Program-made: the position numbers and the translations under genes
NCBI GenBank assembly: GCA_910584865.1
Contig: CAJUCE010000015.1
Span: 48,156 to 112,155 of the forward strand
DNA from: an uncultured Acetatifactor sp.
GTDB lineage: Bacteria; Bacillota; Clostridia; Lachnospirales; Lachnospiraceae
DNA: 64,000 bases
Direction of reading: 5' to 3'
Notes under the pieces: generated by a model
Told to the model about the DNA's origin: nothing
The model's database searches: none
What the model saw: the letters and a program-made list of their open reading frames with translations, nothing else
Shown: positions 33,914 to 42,598 of the stretch, piece by piece
Numbering within the stretch: the stretch's first letter is position 1
Layout: each line of letters starts with the position of its first letter

Positions 33914-35036
33914 ACAAATGTTGGAAGACACTATTAAGACAATACACTCAGGAGATGTGGTCGAAGGCATAGTCATCGATGTGAAGACAGATGAGATTGT
34001 ATTGAACATCGGATACAAGTCCGACGGTATCCTCACAAAGAGTGAGTATACGAATGATTCCAGTGTGGATCTCACAAAAGTAGTAAAGCCCGGCGATACG
34101 ATGGAAGTGAAGATTCTGAAGGTTAATGACGGCGAGGGACAGGTGGTGCTGACCTACAAGCGTCTTGCTGCTGACAGAGGCAACAAGAGAATCGAAGAAG
34201 CTTATAACAGCGGAGAAGTTCTGAAGGCGAATGTGGTACAGGTGCTGGAGGGCGGATTAAGCGTTGTTGTGGAGGAAGTGAGGGTGTTTATCCCTGCCAG
34301 CCTTGTATCTGATACCTACGAGAAGGATCTGACCAAGTATATGGGACAGGAGATCGAATTCGTGATCAGTGAGTATAATCCCAAGAGGCGGAGATACATC
34401 GGTGACCGCAGGCAGCTGATCACAGCCAGAAAGGCCCAGCTGCAGAAGGAGCTTTTCGAGAGAATCCATGAGGGTGACGTGGTGGAAGGCGTTGTGAAGA
34501 ACGTGACGGATTTCGGCGCATTCGTAGATTTAGGCGGTGCAGACGGACTGCTTCATATTTCAGAGATGTCCTGGGGACACGTAGAGCATCCCAGAAAGGT
34601 ATTTAAAGTAGGGGATAAGCTGAATGTATTGATTAAGGAAATCAACGGAAGCAAGGTAGCATTGTCTCTTAAGTTTGAAGATCAGAATCCCTGGAGAGAT
34701 GCGGCGGATAAATATGCCATCGGCAATATTGTAACCGGAAGAGTTGCAAGGATGACGGATTTCGGAGCTTTCATTGAGCTGGAACCCGGCGTGGATGCGC
34801 TGCTTCATGTATCGCAGATTTCCAAAGAGCATGTGGAGAAGCCGGCGGATGTACTCAGGGTGGGAGATGAAATCACGGCGAAGATTGTGGATTTCAACGA
34901 AGCAGACAAGAAGATTTCTCTGAGCATTAAGGCTTTGGCTGCTTCTGCTCCGGTGCATGATGACAACGAGGAAGAAGTATCTGTAGATATCGAGGCGGCA
35001 ATTACAGCCCAAACGGAGGACGATGTCCAATCATGA
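33894..35036 (+). CDS. rpsA: S1-domain RNA-binding protein (ribosomal protein S1-like)
   Basis: 380 residues with four S1 (OB-fold) repeats at about residues 14-85, 100-170, 188-258 and 275-345. The third and fourth have the classical VTDFGAFVDLGGADGLLHISEMSWGH and MTDFGAFIELEPGVDALLHVSQISKEH. It should bind mRNA and may act on the ribosome; Firmicutes S1 proteins are shorter than the six-domain E. coli form. The start is the ATG at 33894 with GAGGAGG eight bases upstream, all inside the 3' end of ispH, so translation is coupled. The tail (HDDNEEEVSVDIEAAITAQTEDD) is acidic. Confidence 0.92.
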   Translation: MSELTFEQMLEDTIKTIHSGDVVEGIVIDVKTDEIVLNIGYKSDGILTKSEYTNDSSVDLTKVVKPGDTMEVKILKVNDGEGQVVLTYKRLAADRGNKRIEEAYNSGEVLKANVVQVLEGGLSVVVEEVRVFIPASLVSDTYEKDLTKYMGQEIEFVISEYNPKRRRYIGDRRQLITARKAQLQKELFERIHEGDVVEGVVKNVTDFGAFVDLGGADGLLHISEMSWGHVEHPRKVFKVGDKLNVLIKEINGSKVALSLKFEDQNPWRDAADKYAIGNIVTGRVARMTDFGAFIELEPGVDALLHVSQISKEHVEKPADVLRVGDEITAKIVDFNEADKKISLSIKALAASAPVHDDNEEEVSVDIEAAITAQTEDDVQS

Positions 35037-35827
35037 CAGGTTTTTCTGCCATGCCATATGATTATGAGTATTTTAAGCGGGAAATTCTGAAATTGACAGG
35101 AATTGACTTAAATGCTTATAAAGAGAGTCAGATGAAGCGCAGAATTGACGCACTGATTTCCAAAAACAAGATTGAGGGCTATGAGAAGTATGTGCTTTGT
35201 CTGAAGACGGATCGGCGTAAACTGGAAGAGTTTGTGAATCATATCACCATCAATGTGTCTGAATTTTACAGAGATCCTGCCCAATGGAAGGTGATGGAGG
35301 AGAAGGCTGTTCCGGAGCTGATCGTCAGATTCGGACGGAATCTGAAAGTGTGGAGCGCTGCTTGTTCCACAGGAGACGAGCCTTATTCATTGGTGATGGC
35401 CTTTTCCAGGCATTTGCCGCTTGGGAGTATCCGGATTCAGGCGACGGATTTGGACAGGGAGATTATTGCCAGAGCGAAAGAGGGAATATATCCGGAGAGG
35501 AGTATTATGTCGGTCCCTTCAGATTTGAAGAGAAGACACTTCAGGCAGGAGGGAGACTCTTTCAGAATTACACAGGATATTAAAGCATGCGTGGACTTCA
35601 GAGAACATAATCTGATAACGGATGTCTATCCGACCGGCTGCCATTTAATTGTCTGCCGTAATGTTTTGATCTATTTTACGGAAGCAGCGAAAGATGAAGT
35701 GTTCCGCAAGTTTTATAGATCCCTGGTCAGGGGAGGGATTCTGTTTATCGGCAGTTCGGAACAGATTCTCAACCACAGCGAAATAGGATATGTGAGAAAA
35801 AATGCTTTTTTTTATCAGAAGCCATAG
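35033..35827 (+). CDS. cheR: CheR-type protein-glutamate O-methyltransferase
   Basis: 264 residues. An N-terminal helical domain (YFKREILKLTGIDLNAYKESQMKRRI) and a methyltransferase core with LKVWSAACSTGDEPYSLVMAF (SAM site), ATDLDREIIARAKEGIYPE and YPTGCHLIVCRNVLIYFTEAAKDEVFRKFYRSLVRGG. It methylates chemoreceptor glutamates using SAM. It overlaps the S1 gene by ATGA. No other chemotaxis genes are nearby, so its receptor partner must lie elsewhere or it serves a different signalling system. A terminator follows. Confidence 0.93.
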   Translation: MTGFSAMPYDYEYFKREILKLTGIDLNAYKESQMKRRIDALISKNKIEGYEKYVLCLKTDRRKLEEFVNHITINVSEFYRDPAQWKVMEEKAVPELIVRFGRNLKVWSAACSTGDEPYSLVMAFSRHLPLGSIRIQATDLDREIIARAKEGIYPERSIMSVPSDLKRRHFRQEGDSFRITQDIKACVDFREHNLITDVYPTGCHLIVCRNVLIYFTEAAKDEVFRKFYRSLVRGGILFIGSSEQILNHSEIGYVRKNAFFYQKP

Positions 35828-35846
35828 AAGGAATGTAAATCAGGAT

Positions 35847-35889
35847 AAGCGGCTGCAGGCTTGATAACAAACAGGCAACCGCTTTTTTT
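35847..35889 (+). terminator. Rho-independent terminator after cheR
   Basis: AAGCGG (35847-35852) pairs with CCGCTT (35879-35884) and a run of seven T ends the hairpin. The inner GCAGGC...CAGGC sequence offers little more pairing. It lies between convergent genes. Confidence 0.65.
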
Positions 35890-35913
35890 CATGATAAGAA
35901 AGAGACGGATAGG

Positions 35914-37017
35914 TCAATAGGTGACGGCCATCATATTGAGAATATGGGAGGCATATTTGGAAAATGCTTCCCGATCCTTTTTCAGCTCGTCAGTCAGTTC
36001 GAAGAAAAGCTCGCGGCTCTTGTAATCCCGCTTGAAAAAGGGCGAAAATACATAATCCCACTGCGGCAGATAATTTGACTGCTTGCGGGTGTAGCAATTG
36101 GCAGGCGAAGCCGGAATGCGGTATGCCTTGTCTACAAAACCGGCCACCGATTTGTGTAGAGCCACATCCTCTGTGGGCAGGTAGTAATAATCCTGATAAT
36201 TGGAGTAAAAATATTTCAATTCTTCTTCAAAAATCGGAATTTTCAGGGAGCATTCTTCCGCCTCGCCGCGGAAAAAGCAGTGGTTGGCGCCGGCGGATAT
36301 GGGTTTGGGAAGCGGCGCGTCCAGACGGAACCGGATAATCAGCTCCCGGCATCTGACCCCGCTGACATTTCTGTAATAGTTTGCCTGTACCTTTCTGGCC
36401 TTTATGGGCTGATTGAACAGGTCATAGTAGGCGAGCATGGGAAGGAGCTCCAGCATTCCCTTCAGATCGTCTGCATTGTGCAGGAACAGGGCATTTTCGG
36501 AGAACTCGGAAGGATTCTTGATATATTCGTGATAAATTCCGATCATTTCGCTGCCGGAGAATACATCCTTACGGTTCAGGCCCAGAAACTGTTCCAGGGT
36601 TTTTTGCTTACAGTTGGGGAGCTTTAAAAAATATCTGTAGGGAGAAATCCTCCTGTACAGATCGATACCGCGGTAATCGTCGAAGCTGCAGGGCAGAGAG
36701 AGCAGGGCACATTTCTGCGTAATAAAGGGCAGGTCAAAGTTATTGCCGTTAAAATGTACCAGACAGCGATATCTTTTGGCAAAATCAAAAAATGCCTTCA
36801 GCACCTCCGATTCCTCATCATAGCTTTTTGCCATCCATTGGATCGTATGCCACTTTCCTGCAAGGAAATAAGCGCAGCCGATTAGGTACAGGCAGGAAGA
36901 TTTCGCGGTAAAACCGGTAGTCTCGATGTCAAGGAAGAGAATCCTCTCCAGGGGGCAAAGTCTGTCCAGGGGATAAGAGATGGAAAAGTTATCCAGTGTT
37001 TCCTCGGAAATTCGCAT
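35914..37017 (-). CDS. RNase H-like/DEDD exonuclease (YprB-type)
   Basis: 367 residues. ILFLDIETTGF carries the first catalytic Asp-Glu pair. HFNGNNFDLPFITQKCALL is the second exonuclease motif, and LFLHNADDLKGMLELLPML lies where the third sits. The C-terminal ~150 residues are a separate helical region. By family it is a metal-dependent 3'-5' exonuclease of the YprB type; the substrate is unknown. GGAGG lies seven bases upstream of the ATG on the minus strand. It is divergent from rnfC across a 231-bp region with paired palindromes. Confidence 0.85.
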   Translation of the reverse strand: MRISEETLDNFSISYPLDRLCPLERILFLDIETTGFTAKSSCLYLIGCAYFLAGKWHTIQWMAKSYDEESEVLKAFFDFAKRYRCLVHFNGNNFDLPFITQKCALLSLPCSFDDYRGIDLYRRISPYRYFLKLPNCKQKTLEQFLGLNRKDVFSGSEMIGIYHEYIKNPSEFSENALFLHNADDLKGMLELLPMLAYYDLFNQPIKARKVQANYYRNVSGVRCRELIIRFRLDAPLPKPISAGANHCFFRGEAEECSLKIPIFEEELKYFYSNYQDYYYLPTEDVALHKSVAGFVDKAYRIPASPANCYTRKQSNYLPQWDYVFSPFFKRDYKSRELFFELTDELKKDREAFSKYASHILNMMAVTY

Positions 37018-37044
37018 GGCAGCCTCCGTTTCGCAAATTTGAAG

Positions 37045-37146
37045 TTGACGTAATGTCCTTCTGAGTCAATATAATACCATAATTACATGCGCCCCGGCGC
37101 ATATGGAATCAAAAGTTGACTCAATGTTCTTCTGAGTCAATATTAT
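37045..37146 (+). promoter_or_regulatory. Twin palindromic promoter-like elements upstream of rnf
   Basis: Element 1 is TTGACG (37045) to TGAGTCAA (37062-37069), followed by TATAAT (37070). Element 2 is TTGACTCA (37116-37123), nine bases, then TGAGTCAA (37133-37140), followed by TATTAT (37141). The two share most of AAGTTGAC-AATGT-CTTCTGAGTCAATAT at a 71-bp period. TTGAC and TATAAT resemble -35 and -10 boxes but at 19 bp, longer than the ideal 17. A GC-rich hairpin, ATGCGCCCCGGCGCAT (37087-37102), separates them. They could act on rnf, on the divergent exonuclease gene or on both. Confidence 0.55.
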
Positions 37147-37248
37147 AACATAAATTTAAAATTTCCAGTAGTATTTTGTGAAAAAAAATAGTATATTTAT
37201 AGGTAGGATGAAGAACGAAACGACATAGCGGAAAGGACTTAAGAAAAG

Positions 37249-38568
37249 ATGGCAAAGTTGACATTTGTAGGTGGAATACACCCCTATGACGGAAAGGAAT
37301 TGTCCAAGGACAGACCCATTCAGGATGTATTGCCGGGGAAGGAGCTGGCTTACCCGTTGTCTCAGCATATCGGAGCTCCGGCCAAGGCCCTTGTGGCAAA
37401 AGGAGACCGGGTTCTGGCAGGGCAGAAGATTGCGGAGGCCGGCGGATTTGTCTCGGCGCCGGTTCATGCGTCCGTATCCGGTACGGTGAAGACGATTGAA
37501 CCGAGACGGGTAGCTACGGGCGACATGGTGATGAGCATCGTAGTAGAGAACGACGAACTTTACGAGGAAACCCGTTTTTCACCCCATGAGACGCTGGATG
37601 CGGTAAAGCGGGAGGAGATCGTAGAGCTGGTCAGAGAGGCGGGCATCGTGGGGATGGGGGGCGCCGGATTTCCCACCCATGTGAAGCTGTCTCCTAAGGA
37701 GCCGGACAAAATTGACGTTGTGATCGCAAACTGTGCGGAATGTGAGCCCTATCTGACCTCGGATTATCGCAGAATGCTGGAAGAACCGGAGAAGCTGGTA
37801 GGCGGCCTTAAGATTATTCTCAGGCTTTTTCCCAATGCCCACGGTATTTTGGCTGTCGAGGACAACAAACCGGACTGCATCGCCCTGCTGAAGCAGGTAA
37901 CGATAAATGAGCCAAACATCAGCGTGAAAGCGTTGAAAACAAAATATCCGCAGGGCGGCGAGCGGCAGCTGATCTATGCTGTCACGGGCAGAAAGATCAA
38001 TTCCACCATGCTTCCCGCGGATGTGGGATGTGTGGTGAATAATGTGGATACCATGGTGGCTGTATACAGGGCCGTCATGGAGGGCAGGCCTTTGACGGAG
38101 CGAATCGTTACGGTGACAGGCGACGCTGTGGCGGCTCCGGCCAATTTCCGTGTACGCATCGGGAGTACATACGAGGAGGTCCTGGCAGCGGCGGGAGGAT
38201 TCAGAGAGAAGCCGGAGAAGATCGTCTGCGGCGGCCCTATGATGGGATTTGCCATGTTTGGGCTTGACGTAGCCGTCACCAAGACTTCCACAGCCCTGCT
38301 TGCGCTGACAATGGATGAGGTGTCTGCCATGGAGCCGGGTCCCTGTATCCGCTGCGGACGATGTGTGGAAGTCTGTCCCGGAAGGATCGTTCCCAGCAAG
38401 GTGGCGGAGTATGCGGCACATTTTGACGAGGAAGCCTTCAAAGCCGCTTACGGAATGGAATGCTGTGAGTGCGGATGCTGCAGTTTTGTATGTCCGGCCA
38501 AGAGGCCCCTGACGCAGCAGATCAAATCCATGCGCAAGATCCAGCTTTCCAAGAGAAAGAAATCATAA
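37249..38568 (+). CDS. rnfC: Rnf complex subunit C (NADH-binding, FeS)
   Basis: 439 residues. An N-terminal barrel-sandwich region (YPLSQHIGAPAKALVAKGDRV), then GIVGMGGAGFPTHVKL and the NADH/FMN-binding fold. Two [4Fe-4S] ferredoxin motifs lie near the end: CIRCGRCVEVCPGRIVPSK and CCECGCCSFVCPAKRPL. It passes electrons between ferredoxin-derived clusters and NAD+ on the cytoplasmic face. It is the first gene of rnfCDGEAB, whose complex couples ferredoxin oxidation to Na+ or H+ export. AAAGGA is 11 bases upstream of the ATG. Confidence 0.97.
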   Translation: MAKLTFVGGIHPYDGKELSKDRPIQDVLPGKELAYPLSQHIGAPAKALVAKGDRVLAGQKIAEAGGFVSAPVHASVSGTVKTIEPRRVATGDMVMSIVVENDELYEETRFSPHETLDAVKREEIVELVREAGIVGMGGAGFPTHVKLSPKEPDKIDVVIANCAECEPYLTSDYRRMLEEPEKLVGGLKIILRLFPNAHGILAVEDNKPDCIALLKQVTINEPNISVKALKTKYPQGGERQLIYAVTGRKINSTMLPADVGCVVNNVDTMVAVYRAVMEGRPLTERIVTVTGDAVAAPANFRVRIGSTYEEVLAAAGGFREKPEKIVCGGPMMGFAMFGLDVAVTKTSTALLALTMDEVSAMEPGPCIRCGRCVEVCPGRIVPSKVAEYAAHFDEEAFKAAYGMECCECGCCSFVCPAKRPLTQQIKSMRKIQLSKRKKS

Positions 38569-38590
38569 AATATCATATAGGAGAAAAGCA

Positions 38591-39532
38591 ATGAGCGAAT
38601 TGTTTAAAGTATCGTCCAATCCGCATATTCGTTCCAAAGTGGCAACGAACGGGCTGATGCTGGCAGTAGTGATTGCACTTTTGCCCGCTGCCGGCTTTGG
38701 AATCTATCATTTCGGACCAAGGGCGCTGGCAGTGATGATGGTGACCATGGGGAGCACGGTTCTTACGGAATACTTTTACGGATTTTATACGAAGAAACTG
38801 ACTGTGACAGATTTGTCTGCAGTGGTGACCGGATTGCTGCTGGCGTTGAATCTGCCGGTTTCCATACCGCTGTGGATGGCGGCGCTGGGAGGTGTCTTTG
38901 CCATTCTGGTAGTGAAGATGCTCTTTGGAGGACTGGGGCAGAATTTCATGAATCCGGCCCTGGCTGCCAGATGTTTCCTGCTGATTTCTTTCCCTACGGC
39001 CATGACGTCTTTTGACTATGACGCCTTCACGGGAGCAACACCTCTTGCCGCATTGAAGGCGGGAGAAAACGTGAATCTGCTGGACATGGTAGTGGGGCGG
39101 ACGGCCGGGACTATCGGGGAGACCTCGGTGATTGCCATTGTCATCGGGGCATGCCTGCTGCTTTTGCTGGGCGTGATCGATCTGAGGATTCCGGCTACAT
39201 ACATAGTGACTTTCACCATATTTGCGGGTTTGTTCGGAGGACATGGCTTCCATCCCGCCTATCTTGCCGCGCAGCTGTCCGGCGGCGGATTAATGCTGGG
39301 AGCGTTTTTTATGGCGACAGATTATGTGACCCGGCCCATCACTGTCAAAGGGCAATATATTTTCGGCATTTTCCTGGGCCTGATGACCGGTATTTTCCGA
39401 ATCTTCGGTCCCGGCGCAGAGGGCGTCTCCTATGCGATCATCCTGGGCAATCTGCTGGTGCCCCTGATTGAAAAATATACCATGCCCGTGGCCTTTGGGC
39501 ACCGGAAAGGGGGGAAGCACAGTGAAAAATAA
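38591..39532 (+). CDS. rnfD: Rnf complex subunit D (membrane flavoprotein)
   Basis: 313 residues with about nine or ten membrane segments. The covalent FMN site is in DAFTGATPLAAL (family S/T-G-A-T). Also conserved are GGLGQNFMNPALAARCFLL and a C-terminal FGIFLGLMTGIFRIFG. It carries electrons across the membrane core of the complex. It begins 22 bp after rnfC with AGGAGAAAAGCA upstream, and its end overlaps the rnfG start. Confidence 0.97.
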   Translation: MSELFKVSSNPHIRSKVATNGLMLAVVIALLPAAGFGIYHFGPRALAVMMVTMGSTVLTEYFYGFYTKKLTVTDLSAVVTGLLLALNLPVSIPLWMAALGGVFAILVVKMLFGGLGQNFMNPALAARCFLLISFPTAMTSFDYDAFTGATPLAALKAGENVNLLDMVVGRTAGTIGETSVIAIVIGACLLLLLGVIDLRIPATYIVTFTIFAGLFGGHGFHPAYLAAQLSGGGLMLGAFFMATDYVTRPITVKGQYIFGIFLGLMTGIFRIFGPGAEGVSYAIILGNLLVPLIEKYTMPVAFGHRKGGKHSEK

Positions 39533-40142
39533 GAGTGATATCTCCACGATGCTGAAAGAGGCAGGAATCCTTTTTGCCATTACGCTGATCGCAGGCCTGG
39601 TGCTGGGAGTCGTCAACGAACTGACCAAAGACCCCATCCGGATTCAGCAGGAAAAGGCTGTTCAGGAGGCATGCAGAGCGGTATTTGCGGATGCCGCGGC
39701 GTTTGAAGAATTGGAATACACACCGGAAGAAACGCTGGCCGGGGAACTTTCCGGCATGGGCGTGAAACTGGGGAAGGTCTACCGGGCCCTTGGGGGAGAG
39801 GGGAGCATGCTCGGTTATGTGGTGGAATCTGCTTCCACCGAAGGATACGGCGGCAACATCGTCCTGTATCTGGGTGTAACCATGGACGGAACATTGAATG
39901 ATATATCGATTCTGGAGATTTCGGAGACCCCCGGTCTGGGAATGCTGGCGCCGGAAGTGTTGGCACCCCAGTTCCATAACAGGAAGGCGGAGAGTTTTGT
40001 ATACACCAAATCCGGTGCGGCCGCCGATAATGAGATCGACGCCATCACCAGTGCCACTATCACCACAAAGGCAGTTACCAATGCGGTAAACGGCGGATTG
40101 AAGGCGGCACAGGCCATGTTGGAAGGGGGTGTGGGACAATGA
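39522..40142 (+). CDS. rnfG: Rnf complex subunit G (extracytoplasmic flavoprotein)
   Basis: 206 residues: one N-terminal membrane helix (AGILFAITLIAGLVLGVV) and an outside FMN domain. The covalent FMN site is in ITSATITTKAVTNAVNGG near residue 170 (family S/T-G/S-A-T). I chose the GTG at 39522 because AAAGGGGGGAAG precedes it; it overlaps rnfD by 11 bp. Earlier in-frame ATGs would add a proline-rich stretch not seen in relatives. Confidence 0.95.
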   Translation: MKNKSDISTMLKEAGILFAITLIAGLVLGVVNELTKDPIRIQQEKAVQEACRAVFADAAAFEELEYTPEETLAGELSGMGVKLGKVYRALGGEGSMLGYVVESASTEGYGGNIVLYLGVTMDGTLNDISILEISETPGLGMLAPEVLAPQFHNRKAESFVYTKSGAAADNEIDAITSATITTKAVTNAVNGGLKAAQAMLEGGVGQ

Positions 40143-40909
40143 ATAAGGCAGGAGAGAGGCTTTATAACGGAATCGTAAAAGAAAATCCCACGTTGGTGTT
40201 GATGCTGGGAATGTGCCCCACGCTGGCGGTTACAACTTCGGCAGTCAACGGCCTCGGGATGGGGCTTACTACTATGGTAGTATTGGCGCTGAGCAATCTG
40301 ATTATTTCCCTGCTTCGGAATATTATTCCGGACAGGGTACGTATACCGGCGTTTATTGTCATTATCGCATCCTTCGTGACAGTGGTGCAGCTGCTGCTGG
40401 AGGCTTATATTCCCTTCCTGAATAAAGCGTTGGGCGTCTATATTCCGCTGATTGTGGTGAACTGTATTATATTGGGGCGTGCGGAGAGCTATGCCTATTC
40501 CAATCCGGCTATTCCTTCGCTGTTTGACGGCATCGGCATGGGTCTGGGATTTACGCTGGCGCTGACTGTCATCGGATTATTCCGGGAACTGCTGGGAGCA
40601 GGAGAAATCTTCGGTTATGATATTCTGCCCGGCAATCTGGAACCCATTCGGATTTTCGGGCAGGCGCCGGGAGCATTCTTTGTCCTGGCCGGGCTGGTGG
40701 CATTGCAGAATTATGTGAAAAACGGCAGGAAGAAGGCCGGCAAACCTTATGAGAAGATCGGTTCCGGATGTAGCGAGGACTGTATGAACTGTAAGGACAG
40801 CAAGGGCTGCACAAAGCGTTTTTATGATGAAAGCAAACCGTCAAAGGCAGCGAAGAAGACGGGAGCCGGGGAGCCGGAAGTGTTGGATTTGGACAGGGAG
40901 GATAAATAA
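40139..40909 (+). CDS. rnfE: Rnf complex subunit E with Cys-rich C-terminal tail
   Basis: 256 residues with six membrane segments. LGMCPTLAVTT and VVNCIILGRAESYA hold the two cysteines that, with those of RnfA, ligate a membrane [2Fe-2S] cluster in the family. It overlaps rnfG by four bases. The cytosolic tail (residues ~205-256) holds GCSEDCMNCKDSKGCTKRF, four closely spaced cysteines, plus a basic/acidic end; shorter RnfE proteins stop before this. The tail may bind metal or simply be a lineage extension. Confidence 0.95.
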   Translation: MNKAGERLYNGIVKENPTLVLMLGMCPTLAVTTSAVNGLGMGLTTMVVLALSNLIISLLRNIIPDRVRIPAFIVIIASFVTVVQLLLEAYIPFLNKALGVYIPLIVVNCIILGRAESYAYSNPAIPSLFDGIGMGLGFTLALTVIGLFRELLGAGEIFGYDILPGNLEPIRIFGQAPGAFFVLAGLVALQNYVKNGRKKAGKPYEKIGSGCSEDCMNCKDSKGCTKRFYDESKPSKAAKKTGAGEPEVLDLDREDK

Positions 40910-41500
40910 ATGAATATGGAATACGTAAAGGAATTACTGGTTCTGTTGATCGGATCTTCCCTGGTCAGCAATGTGGTGCTCAGCCAGTTCTTGGGCCTGT
41001 GTCCTTTCCTGGGTGTGTCCAGAAAGACCAATACGGCTGCCGGAATGGGTGCTGCGGTTATCTTCGTTATTACGCTGGCCAGCGCGGTAGCCGGTGTGAT
41101 CTATGAGTTTGTATTGGTGAGATTTCATGTGGAATACCTGAAAACCATCGTGTTTATTCTGGTCATTGCTGCGCTGGTGCAGTTCGTGGAGATGTTTCTG
41201 CGAAAGGCCATGCCGGCGCTCTACGAGGCGTTGGGGGTGTACCTGCCCCTGATCACCACAAACTGTGCCGTGCTGGGTGTGGCGATTACCAATGTGCAGA
41301 AAGAATACGGAATTCTCACGGGTATCGTGAACGGTTTTGCCACGGCACTGGGCTTTACCATTGCGATTGTGATACTGGCGGGAATCCGTGAGAAGCTGGA
41401 GTACAATGACATTCCGGAGTCCTTTAAGGGAATGCCCACGGTGCTGCTGACGGCGGGACTGATGGCAATTGCTTTCTGCGGCTTTTCAGGCTTATTGTGA
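40910..41500 (+). CDS. rnfA: Rnf complex subunit A
   Basis: 196 residues with six membrane segments, homologous to and inverted relative to RnfE. VVLSQFLGLCPFLGVSRK and TTNCAVLGVAITN provide the two cluster cysteines. The ATG directly follows the rnfE stop, with GGGAGGA upstream. Together with RnfE it forms the ion-translocating core around the [2Fe-2S] cluster. A 237-bp gap with hairpins separates it from rnfB, in contrast with the tight spacing before it. Confidence 0.97.
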   Translation: MNMEYVKELLVLLIGSSLVSNVVLSQFLGLCPFLGVSRKTNTAAGMGAAVIFVITLASAVAGVIYEFVLVRFHVEYLKTIVFILVIAALVQFVEMFLRKAMPALYEALGVYLPLITTNCAVLGVAITNVQKEYGILTGIVNGFATALGFTIAIVILAGIREKLEYNDIPESFKGMPTVLLTAGLMAIAFCGFSGLL

Positions 41501-41561
41501 AGAAAAAATGAAAGCGGTGGAGCTGGAGAGGATTCTTGTGGAACTGGAAAACAGCAGGAGG

Positions 41562-41681
41562 TCGTGACTGGTACTGGGATGTATTGTTGCAGAACTGGAA
41601 TCGGTAAAGTCACGAAGGCGCACGAGAGCAGATTTCATGAGATCTCTTATGAATGAAATCTGACTCTCCTGTGTGTGCGCC
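41562..41681 (+). promoter_or_regulatory. Two hairpins in the rnfA-rnfB gap
   Basis: TCGTGACT (41562-41569) pairs with AGTCACGA (41608-41615). Right after it, GGCGCAC-GAGAG-CAGATTTCAT (41617-41638) pairs imperfectly with ATGAAATCTG-A-CTCTC-...GTGCGCC (41653-41681), a 22-bp interrupted stem. There is no T-run. It could be an RNA processing or stability element or a dispersed palindrome. Confidence 0.55.
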
Positions 41682-41737
41682 GAAGGGATTTTACCCTTTA
41701 GTGCCGTCGCGCAGCGACTGGAATAGGAGATAGAAAG

Positions 41738-42535
41738 ATGAGTATAACAGGTATTTTGTCTGCCGCCGCCGTTGTAGGTGCGGTGGGCATCTTTGTAGGT
41801 CTGTTTTTGGGAGTTGCCGGTATCCGGTTTAAGGTAGAGAAGGATGAAAAGGAGGAGGCTATATTGGCTGCCCTTCCCGGCAATAACTGCGGCGGCTGCG
41901 GTTTTGCGGGCTGCTCCGGCCTGGCGGCGGCCATCGCCAAAGGAGAAGCGCCTGCGAACGGCTGTCCCGTGGGCGGAGAAGCCGTGGGCGCAAAGATTGC
42001 GGCCATCATGGGAGTGGATGCGGGGGCCAGCCTGCGCAGGGTGGCATATGTGGCCTGTACGGGAGATTGCGGGAAGGCAAAGCAGGATTACGAGTATATG
42101 GGCCATCAAGACTGCCGTATCATGGGATTTGTGCCCGGCGGCGGACCCAAGTCATGTAACAGCGGCTGTCTGGGATATGGCAGCTGTGTGCAGGCCTGTC
42201 CTTTTGATGCGATTCATGTGGTAAACGGCGTAGCTGTCGTGGACAGAGAGAAATGCAAGGCCTGCGGGAAATGTGTGGAAGCATGTCCCAAGCATTTGAT
42301 CTCCCTGATTCCCTATGATGCGAAATATGCGGTGGCTTGCAGTTCTGCGGACAAGGGGCCGGTGACCATGAAGGCATGCCAGGCAGGGTGCATCGGCTGT
42401 GGGCTGTGCATGAGAAACTGTCCTGCCGGTGCGGTGAAGGTTACGGATTTCCACGCGGTGATCGATCAGGAAAAATGTACCGGCTGCGGCGCCTGCGCGG
42501 AGAAATGCCCGAAGAAGTGCATAGTGAAGATATAA
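41738..42535 (+). CDS. rnfB: Rnf complex subunit B (polyferredoxin)
   Basis: 265 residues. One N-terminal membrane anchor (ILSAAAVVGAVGIFVGLFLGVAGI), then the Fe4S4 domain LPGNNCGGCGFAGC...GCPVGG. A further cysteine-rich part and three ferredoxin-type sets follow: SCVQACPFDA with KCKACGKCVEACP, CIGCGLCMRNCP, and KCTGCGACAEKCPKKC. RnfB accepts electrons from reduced ferredoxin in the cytoplasm. AGGAGA precedes the ATG. It is the last gene of the Rnf set and is followed by unrelated cell-wall genes. Confidence 0.97.
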   Translation: MSITGILSAAAVVGAVGIFVGLFLGVAGIRFKVEKDEKEEAILAALPGNNCGGCGFAGCSGLAAAIAKGEAPANGCPVGGEAVGAKIAAIMGVDAGASLRRVAYVACTGDCGKAKQDYEYMGHQDCRIMGFVPGGGPKSCNSGCLGYGSCVQACPFDAIHVVNGVAVVDREKCKACGKCVEACPKHLISLIPYDAKYAVACSSADKGPVTMKACQAGCIGCGLCMRNCPAGAVKVTDFHAVIDQEKCTGCGACAEKCPKKCIVKI

Positions 42536-42598
42536 AGATACAGTTTCGGAAACGGGGAGGGGCGGATTTTAAGGTTGAAATGGGAGGAAATTTAAGGA

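Noticed and set aside
37018..37248. Rex operator before rnf
   Set aside because: The palindrome is TTGACTCA-N9-TGAGTCAA and does not match the TTGTTAA-N4-TTAACAA Rex consensus.
41508..41567. 18-codon frame after rnfA as a small gene
   Set aside because: It has no good ribosome site and lies in a sequence dominated by hairpins; nothing supports translation.
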